From Golubevia sp. BC0850 (lineage: Eukaryota > Basidiomycota > Exobasidiomycetes > Golubeviales > Golubeviaceae): 64,000 nt of DNA. This document shows positions 56,959 through 64,000 of the stretch, in pieces. The stretch lies in assembly GCA_012976225.1 (NCBI GenBank), contig JAAVVG010000003.1, positions 310,001 through 374,000 on the forward strand. The letters run 5' to 3'. The notes beneath the pieces were generated by a model that was given only the letters and a program-made list of their open reading frames with translations, was not told where the DNA came from and searched no databases. Positions within the stretch are counted from its first letter, which is position 1. Every line of letters starts with the position of its first letter. The translations under genes and the position numbers were made by a program.

Positions 56959-59356
56959 TCAGTCATAGCTATCCAACGCAGTAGAAACCACCCACTTCCT
57001 AGTAGCTCTCCTTTGCCCTGTACGAATTTCCGAATCTTCGGTCTCACTCATTTGACTTTCACTCTCTTCAGCCTCGGTCTCTGGAGTAGGACCTCTAGCC
57101 TCATCAATCTGCTGAGTGATTTCCGAGATGGCTTTTTTCCTTTTTGAAATCCTTTTCTGAATGATTTCGATTTGGTCTCCCAAAGTATGAAGAGCGAGAA
57201 TGCGATTCAACCTTTTCTCTTCTTCAGCGAGCTTCGATTCTTCGGCCTGATGGAAGTCAAGAGATGAGAGGCACAAAGTCAGAAGGAGGTCTAGCTCAGA
57301 TGACAACGACATTTTGTACTCACTTCCAATTCGGCAAGGTTTTCTATGGTATCCTTTAATCTCTCCATCTCGCCCCTGGCTGCTGTTTCTCTTAGATGAG
57401 GTGGAATGTATTGATCCCATGGTCTCCTTGACTCCTGATTCGGTCTCGATGGAGATGAACCTTCCAAGTTTGGATTCACAAAAGGTAGTAAAGTAGAACT
57501 AGGAGCAGGAGAAAGTTCCTCTACCAGAGTCGAAGAATTCCTTCCTCTTTCCTTTCCAGAAGTAGATCTAGAGTGCTGATGACCAAAAATCTCAGGAGGT
57601 TCATCAACCGAATAAAACCTACGACGTTGTTCTTCATCAACAGTCTCTTGAGCTTCTTCTGTATCCATAGTCTCTCTGATCTGTTCATTATGATTCAAAT
57701 CCAAAGTGGAAGGTGGAGTTAAAGAAACCTCATCGTCACTACTTCCAACCAATAAAAGCGGAGGTTCTTGAACTTGATGATTTTCCAATCTGTTCTGAGC
57801 TTCATCCCTTCTACTCAAAACCTCATCTTCATTCCTAGCTCTTTCGTTCCAGTAAGAATCCATCTCTTGAGTTCTTTTGATTTCGGCCCTCAGGTTCCCA
57901 AGGGAAGTCTTTCTCGGAGGGACTAATTGAGATGAAGAGGCTTTCTTTGGGATGGGAGTTGGTCCTCGAATGACAGGAGTTGCGCTTGCTTTTCTTGATG
58001 GACTTGGTCCTTCTCCACCATTTTCTTGAGACATACTAGCTCGATTAGCTTCCTCTTCTTGAACAGCTGTCAACCTTTTTTGCTCCAGATCGATCTCTCG
58101 TTGAGTCTTCACTTGATCTCCGGAGCTTTGGAAAGCTTTGAGCAGGGCTGTTGACCGCTTGCTTCTCAAGGAGCCCCAGCGTTTTGGCTGCTTGGGTTCC
58201 GCCGGTCCCGGGGTAGTATTAACCTGATAGTGCTCGAAAGGTGAGGTACGATTGAGGTTGTCAATCATGTAAGCGACTGGGCTGCTGTTCACTCTGGTCG
58301 GAGAGCGAGGTTCCTGCAGAAAAGGGATGTCTGTCAGATGCTTCCCTCAACCTTGTCCGACGACTTCACCTTTCTAGAAACTCACTTTCTTTGCCAAGGT
58401 CTTGAGAGTTGGAACGCTGTTGGCGCTACTCAGAGCTCTCTCAGATGAAACTCTTCTAACCAATGCAGCAGGTAAAGGCGGATGTTGAAGAACTCGAGTG
58501 CTTTCTCCACTTGACTTTGGTTGAGAAGAGATGGATCTTGATCTATTCCTACGGTCGTAATTCGAAGCTCTCGTAGAGGGTCTAGTAGAAGGTCTAGAAT
58601 TGCTAGAAGATGCGTACTCTGTCACCATGAGATTTCCGTTGACGGTTGACAAAGTTCTTTGACGAGGTAAACCCATTGGAGCAACCACTGGAGTTGGGGC
58701 TGATCTGGCTGAAGTGGCACTTAACAAAGCTGCCTCTCTCATCGGTAGACTTGGTCGTTTCCGTAATTGCGCTTCACTTTTGCTGGTTTTGAGATGAGGA
58801 GGTTCTTTGATGATTGGCTTGACGTTCGATCCTTTGCTGACTCTCATACCTTTGTGAACGAACTGGAAAGAGATCGCTCCTTGATTTCCGGCTTTGGCAG
58901 TTGAAGTTGATAGACTTGGTTTGAGCTCTAGGTGGATTGCGAGAGAGTCAAGAGCGGGTGCTGAGAACGTGATGAACCCAACTCCTCTCGTTTCTGAACC
59001 GGTGATTTGAATGTCAGTCCCTGATTCTGAACCATTGAGAAAGAGTGTACCTTGAGAACCTCGATGATGAGCTCGATCTCTTGCTGCACTAGCTGCCACT
59101 ATGCCTGTCCACCCAACACGGTACTGAAACGAAAAGAACGGGGATGTCAGTCGAGCGCACTCGAGCTGCAACTCCCGCGTCAACTCCCGTGTTTTTTGCT
59201 ACTCACACTTCTACCTGCATCTAAGGCTAACAATGCTTTCTGTCTCGCTGACCATCTGAGCAATTCCTTGACTCTTGGTAGACCGCTGAGATGCTTCTCT
59301 TGCACTCGCTCCCCATTGAGGTTCTCAATCCATGCCTCCCATCGGTCAATTTTCAT
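56959..59356 (-). CDS. Hypothetical protein with C-terminal coiled coil
   Basis: Exons 59356-59207, 59123-58386, 58313-57324 and 57246-56959 join in phase (all phase 0) to 721 aa. The N-terminus is ordered (MKIDRWEAWIENLNG, LSGLPRVKELLRWSARQKALLALDAG, then YRVGWTGIVAASAARDRAHHRG and GTDIQITGS...GFITFSAPALDSLAIHLELKP), with alternating beta-like segments. The middle is Ser/Arg-rich and basic. The C-terminal third predicts a coiled coil (EMERLKDTIENLAELEAEESKLAEEEKRLNRILALHTLGDQIEIIQKRISKRKKAISEITQQIDEA) split by the last intron. I do not recognise the family. The phase-0 introns and consistent frame make it a real gene. Confidence 0.75.
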
Positions 59357-59831
59357 GGTGAAGCGTAGAAAGAGGTAGAAAGTGGTTCGTGGCAATACAA
59401 ATTTGCACGATCTGTCTTTTATACTTGGTCTCCCCGATCTTCATGGTGAGTTCAAAAGGAATGAGATGACAGCGACACGATGGGTCTCTGAAGCTCGATC
59501 TATTAAGTCGTCCCCTCATCAAGTTCAATACTTCATCGAAACGTTACACTTTCCTTGCACTTTTCGTGATTGAAACTAAAAGAAATGTTTGATCTTAACT
59601 TAAAAGTGTCAAACTCGAAGATAACACTGGAACGTACTGAACAACGCATAAGCTGAATAGATTTCGGCTCTAGTTTTGTGCTTTCGGCTCTATCGTGCGC
59701 ATTTTTCGGCAGGCTTAGAATTTTATCCAGCGAATTGGATGACTCCTTCTTCTTCTATCCCTTCTTATCAACTCATTCAGTATCCAAGGACTTTTCAAAA
59801 CTCTTGAAATCACACCAAGAGAAGTAGCAGT
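59357..59831. promoter_or_regulatory. Divergent promoter region, hypothetical gene / MFS transporter
   Basis: 475 bp separates the two divergent start codons. TTTCGGCTCTA occurs twice, at about 59657-59690 (TTTCGGCTCTAGTTTTGTGCTTTCGGCTCTATC), a candidate repeated site. No gene is seen. Confidence 0.5.
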
Positions 59832-62252
59832 ATGAGTGGAATTCAAGAAGAGGAGAAAGTCATGTCAAGTCAAAATTCACCTGCCACACCAAATCAAGAT
59901 TCCAAACATCCTGCTCCATCTTCTCCTGCTTCAGAAACTGGTGAGGCTACTGCGCCTGAACTAGCAAAAGGTGAAAAGAAGCCGCATTGGCTTCAGACAG
60001 AAAGTGAACATGTCATCCCAAAGGTGAGTTAGAAATCAGTCCAAGAGAAAGAGGATGACAGAAGTTTAGGAAAAGGCGGTCTGCTGATAATGAAATTGTG
60101 AACCCCCACTCCAACAACTCGTAGAACAACCTATGGATCGTCTTACCTGGCTTGATGCTCTGTGTATTCTTAGTGAGTTAAAGCGATCATTTTGAGAGTT
60201 GAACATCAGAGGGGATAGCCATCAGTGGAGACTTTTGTGGCATTCGCAATTCCAACCTTTCAAGTCCTTCCTCCCTCTCCTCTCCTTCCCAGGCTGCTCT
60301 CGATCAAACCATCGTCTCCACAGCTCTTCCAGTGATCGTAGACAAGTTAGATGCTGGACCGAGTGTCTTCTCTTGGATCGGATCTGCCTATCTGCTCATG
60401 ATGGCAGTCTCCAATCCTCTCTACTCAAGAGGTTCAGATATCGTGGGACGTAAACCTCTACTCTACGGAGCTATCGTCATCTTCCTCATTGGATCAGCTC
60501 TTTGCGGTGCTGCTCAAGACGGAGCTTGGATCTGCATTTGTCGTGGGGTGCAAGGAATCGGAGGAGGAGGAATTATTGTTTTGGCTAACGTGATTCTTAG
60601 TGATCTCGTGCCGTTGGAGAAGCGTGGAGCTGCTCAAGGAAGTGGGTAATTTTGAAAGGAGGGTTCGAGAAGGGGGTGCGAGGGAGAAAAGAAGAAGATA
60701 AGAGAGGGAGAGTTGGAGGCAGAGTGTTGCGACGGACTTAACCTCCTTGATGAAACATTCCGCTCTACCTTTTCTCACGTTTTCATTCCTCCTCTTTCTT
60801 CTGTTTCTTCTCACAGCTTTTGGATTCGTATGGGGACTTGTGAGTGTCGATCTGAAAGAAAGCGAACCTCTACGATGATTGCTTAGAACTTTCCCCTCTC
60901 TCCGCTCTTTCTTTCAACAGGCAAGTGTAGTCGGGCCACTCCTAGGTGGAGCCCTCACTTCGAAAGCCTCTTGGAGATGGTGCTTCTTCATCAATCTGCC
61001 AATCGGAGGGGGAGCTCTTGCAGTCCTCATTTGGAGACTCAACCTGAACCCAACCCCAAAGAAGAACTTCAGTCAAGTAATCAGTGAATTCGATTTTGGA
61101 GGTTATCTCCTAATAGCCTCTGCGGTTGTATTCCTATTACTAGGGTTCTCCTTTTCAGAAACCACATCCTGGAGCGATCCAAAGACGATCGCTTTCATTA
61201 CGATCGGAGGAACCCTCTTCATCGTACTCGGATTCTATGAGAACTGGATCGAAGGAGGACCTCGTCCTCCGATCGTTCCAACAAGACTCTTCAAGAATCG
61301 AACGACAGCTTTAGTACTTCTGAGTGTGGCCTGTCATGCCATTCCTTTCTTCAGTGCAACATATTACCTTCCACTTTTCTTCCAAGCATCTCATGGATCA
61401 ACGCCTCTCTTCTCTGGAGTTCAAATGCTTCCATTCTCATTATTATCAGCTGTCGTCTCGATGATTTCTGGTCTCGTCATCGTGAAGATTCAAGCTTACA
61501 GACCTGTCTTGTGGTTTGGGCACGCAGTTTCAGTGATAGGTTATGGTTTAATGGCGACTCTAACATCGACAAGCAGCACAGCCAAGCAGGAGGTGTACAT
61601 TGGGGTGGCTGCTATTGGTCTGGGATGCCTTTTCCAGACTCCATTAGTGGCTTTAACATCAGCAACTCGTGAGTTCCAAATCTTCAGGACTGAGTGCCGA
61701 GAAGATGGTCGTCTGATTTCCTTGTTCTCCCTTTCTCTTCTCCAAATTCTCTCAGCTCTCAAACAAATGGCTAGAGTCACCGGATCTATGCAACTTATCA
61801 GATCGATCTCTGGAGCAGCTGGCATTTCTCTGGCAGGAGCTATCTTCAACTCAGTAGCCAGAACCAAACTTGGAAGAATCGATGGCTACAACGCCCCAGA
61901 TTCACCTTCAAGTGTCGACGCTGAAGGACTAGTAGATCTTCAACCTCCGGATCTTGCTCTCAGCGTAGTTTCGGCCTACGCTGGAAGTATTCAAATCATC
62001 TGGATCGCTTTCGCTCCGGTTGCGGGAGTCGGATTCCTATCAGTTTTGGGAGTGAAAGGTTACAGTTTGAAGAGGAGAGTCAAGTACGATGCCGGGAAGG
62101 GAGCAGAGAAGGACAAGGTTGTCTCTTCAAGCAATGAAGAAGAGACTGGAGATGTGACTGCCGTTCAGAGCGAGGTCTCGGAAGAGAAGGTCGCGGAGAA
62201 GGATGGGGATGGAGGGAAGACCGCAGAAGATCTTGAAGCGCAGAAGTCATAG
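59832..62252 (+). CDS. DHA2-type major facilitator transporter (14-TM drug:H+ antiporter)
   Basis: Exons 59832-60023, 60125-60172, 60293-60641, 60817-60839, 60921-61668 and 61756-62252 close in phase to 618 aa. The motifs of 14-helix MFS efflux pumps are present: AALDQTIVSTALPVIVDKL (helix 1 end), SRGSDIVGRKPLL (motif A), CRGVQGIGGGGIIVLANVILSDLVPLEKRG (motif B/C region) and GFVWGLASVVGPLLGGALT, followed by WRWCFFINLPIG. The remaining helices run to about residue 545, with an acidic cytoplasmic tail. Such proteins export drugs, siderophores or amino acids from the plasma or vacuolar membrane; the substrate is not visible. Exon 4 is only 23 nt, and the GTGGGT donor of exon 3 was chosen because it restores GTFGFVWGLASVVGP. 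Intron 5 (61669-61755) is 87 nt with no stop, so read-through also keeps frame. Confidence 0.92.
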
Positions 62253-62658
62253 ATATCTCAAACAATCTTTTTGTATAGTTTAGCAATGCTCTAGAATCTC
62301 AACTTTAGTTTTACCTGTACACAAATCTCAAGCTTGGGTCTTGTTTTGTTGAAAGCCTTCCCTGTCGTGGTCGTGTGACTCCAAGCGAACCAAATTCGTG
62401 CGTCGACTCAACTGAGGATGGTCCTTTCTTGGATTCTTCTTCTCTCCTCTTCTTTCCTCAGGTTCTACTTTTACTTAGACGCTTGAGGTAAGTATAATTC
62501 TTTACTTCTCACTCAGTTTTCTATTCTTGTTGAACAAACAGGACAAGAGAAGGAGTGGAATTGGGGAATGAGAGTCATTCAGAGACTCAATCACTCATTT
62601 CACTCATTCTTCTCATTCCTTCTGCTCTTACAGCGTGGTTTCTCCCAATTACTTCAAC
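62253..62658. promoter_or_regulatory. Intergenic with 5' UTR intron and short upstream ORF
   Basis: GAGGTAAGTATAA (donor near 62489) and CTTACAG (near 62632) bracket a probable 5' UTR intron of the next gene. The upstream exon holds a 25-codon ATG frame (about 62419-62487) that ends before the main ATG, i.e. a possible uORF. Confidence 0.4.
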
Positions 62659-64000
62659 ATGATTGCCTCCATTGATGCCGAATTACAAATGATTGAACAA
62701 TTAGAGACTAAAATGAAAGAACTCTTTCAAGAGAACGAGAAGTTGAGAAAGATTGCTGAACCTAAGCAAAAGGTTCGGGACCCTATTGGCTCAAACGGAT
62801 ATGAGTCGGCAAGTTCCAGCAAGAATGAGTCGGAGGAGGAACAAGAGAAGAGTAGAAGATCCTTTGTCGCCGTAATCATCGATGCGGACAAAACTCTATT
62901 CAACTTAAATCTGCTCGCCAAAGGAAGCAAAGGAGGAATCGAAGCAGCTCAAAAGCTCCTCTCTTCATTCTCAAACCATCAAAATTCTACTTCTGCTTCT
63001 ACTATCTTCGCTCAGATCTACATGGACAAGAACGCAGTTGTCAATCGTTACGGGAAGAGTGCTCAATTGAGCTTGCCAGTAGTTCATTCCTTCATCGAGG
63101 GATTCAATGATCATACAGATTTGATGAACATCGTTCCCTGTGGCGACACGGAATCGAAAGTCAAGGGTGAGAAGTTCTCGTCTTCATCGATCCGGACGTT
63201 GTGCTGATCAAGTGTGAAAGTCTGCCCAAACTCTGGCAGCTGCCATTCGATTTTATGGACCTCTTTCATCCCTTCTCTTTGTGGGTGGAGGTGAGTCAAA
63301 AGATTCTTGGATGTCGATGTTTTCAATGCTTTCTCTCGACCTCCTCGACTCGCTTCTGAAAATCGACTCTTTCCACAGTTCAAGGTCAATTTTACCAGAG
63401 CTTTTTCGAAAACTTTGAGGAGAAGGATTCAGAGAAGATCCATTTCATCAGATCAAACGAATCCGATGAATTCAGTTGTGCGGAGAGCGAAGTGTAAGAG
63501 ACTTCAAGATGCAGCTTTTCAACTCGATTGGGTGGCTTACTGTTTTTCTTACCTTTTCAGATTCGAAGTCTCTGGACTTTTCGAGGTGAGCTGTCGTAGA
63601 ACGACTTGCGTGACGAATCTACAAACCTTCTCGTTGACCCCTGATTTCCCTTCCTCTTCGCATAGGATCCAACTTCTCCAGTCGAGGCCTCATCCTTTCC
63701 CGCTCAAAGCTCCAACTGGAGAAATCAGAAGCGTACTCCAAATGGATTCACTTCTCACCCCAGTTTCAAGAAGGTCAACGTCGACAGTCGCTACGGCTTT
63801 GACCTTCGTAAACAGAATGTCAACTTAGCTCATCTCAGTCCTAGACCCTGTCATATCCATCACATCTCTCCTCCTTGCTCTAAGGCTCGCTGCGACTTTG
63901 TGAGTGTGCTCGATAGCGAAGACTCATAGACAACCCGATCTCGCTGACCCATTTTCTTTGACCCATCGCAGTCTCACGACTACGTTTTGAACAGAATACA
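62659..64000 (+). CDS. NYN-like domain / CCCH zinc finger RNA-binding protein (3' partial)
   Basis: Exons 62659-63166, 63240-63290, 63379-63493, 63561-63585, 63666-63899 and 63972 to the edge close in phase. A short N-terminal coiled coil (IDAELQMIEQLETKMKELFQENEKLRK) is followed by an NYN/PIN-like fold: FVAVIIDADKTLFNLNLL with the early Asp residues, IFAQIYMDKNAV, SFIEGFNDHTDLMNIV and SSLLFVGGVQGQFYQSFF. The C-terminus has RPCHIHHISPPCSKARCDFSH (CX8CX4CX3H), whose last His comes from the final exon. This layout occurs in a fungal CCCH family; an RNA-binding or nuclease role is an inference. Exon 4 is only 25 nt. The gene runs off the right edge. Confidence 0.8.

Noticed and set aside
1-64000. 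Transposon, retroelement or viral fossil
   Set aside because: No reverse transcriptase, integrase, transposase, capsid or long terminal repeat pattern was recognised, and no target-site-like flanks were found around repeats.
1-64000. Biosynthetic gene cluster or novel defence system
   Set aside because: The genes are mostly unrelated housekeeping functions; one transporter and one hydrolase about 20 kb apart do not make a cluster.

Overview
The window is nuclear DNA from a fungus. Genes lie on both strands, 100-800 bp apart, and most are cut by short introns (mostly 70-180 nt, usually GTGAGT donors). Protein families (a Ran1/Ksp1-type kinase, ORC5, MCM4, an RSC7-like subunit, a DUF6534-like membrane protein, Ser/Thr-rich GPI proteins) and very long Ser/Pro-rich disordered regions point to a basidiomycete, most likely Pucciniomycotina or a close lineage. 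The species cannot be named from the sequence alone. I see no tRNA or rRNA gene, CRISPR array, transposon or viral fossil.

Layout: 1-4962 (+) Ser/Thr kinase, 5' end outside the window; 5378-8064 (-) ORC5; 8149-10687 (+) RSC7/SWP82-type chromatin remodeller subunit; 11480-12431 (+) secreted Cys-rich protein; 12998-13645 (-) leucine-rich orphan ORF; 14068-15109 (+) NOP16; 15419-18343 (+) VTT-domain membrane protein; 19004-20572 (+) DUF2461 gene with apparent frame breaks; 20946-21379 (+) small probable mitochondrial protein; 22222-26805 (-) 1527-aa single-pass membrane protein; 27564-29093 (-) C2H2/coiled-coil protein; 29666-31898 (-) TMA46/ZC3H15; 32023-32731 (+) pterin-4a-carbinolamine dehydratase; 33424-38328 (-) 1634-aa disordered protein; 39025-41072 (-) HSL-type alpha/beta hydrolase; 41354-44783 (-) F-BAR/RhoGAP; 45185-48753 (-) Zn-cluster transcription factor; 49311-50301 (-) GPI-anchored Ser/Thr-rich protein; 50815-54287 (-) MCM4; 54910-56477 (-) degraded DUF6534-like gene; 56959-59356 (-) hypothetical coiled-coil protein; 59832-62252 (+) DHA2-type MFS transporter; 62659 to the right edge (+) NYN-like/CCCH RNA-binding protein.

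The genes do not form an operon-like or biosynthetic cluster. They are mainly housekeeping functions: replication licensing (ORC5, MCM4), chromatin (RSC7), ribosome and translation factors (NOP16, TMA46), Rho signalling and cell-surface proteins. Two divergent pairs (ORC5/RSC7 and TMA46/PCD) share intergenic gaps of 84 and 124 bp and probably bidirectional promoters. The more unusual items are a degenerate ATP site in ORC5, two host genes that look broken, a zinc cluster split by an insertion, introns that keep the reading frame in MCM4 and the MFS gene, and 23-25 nt microexons. I found no convincing previously undescribed system. Exon boundaries were worked out by hand from splice motifs, reading-frame phase and remembered family patterns. 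Where all phases close I trust them to within a few bases.
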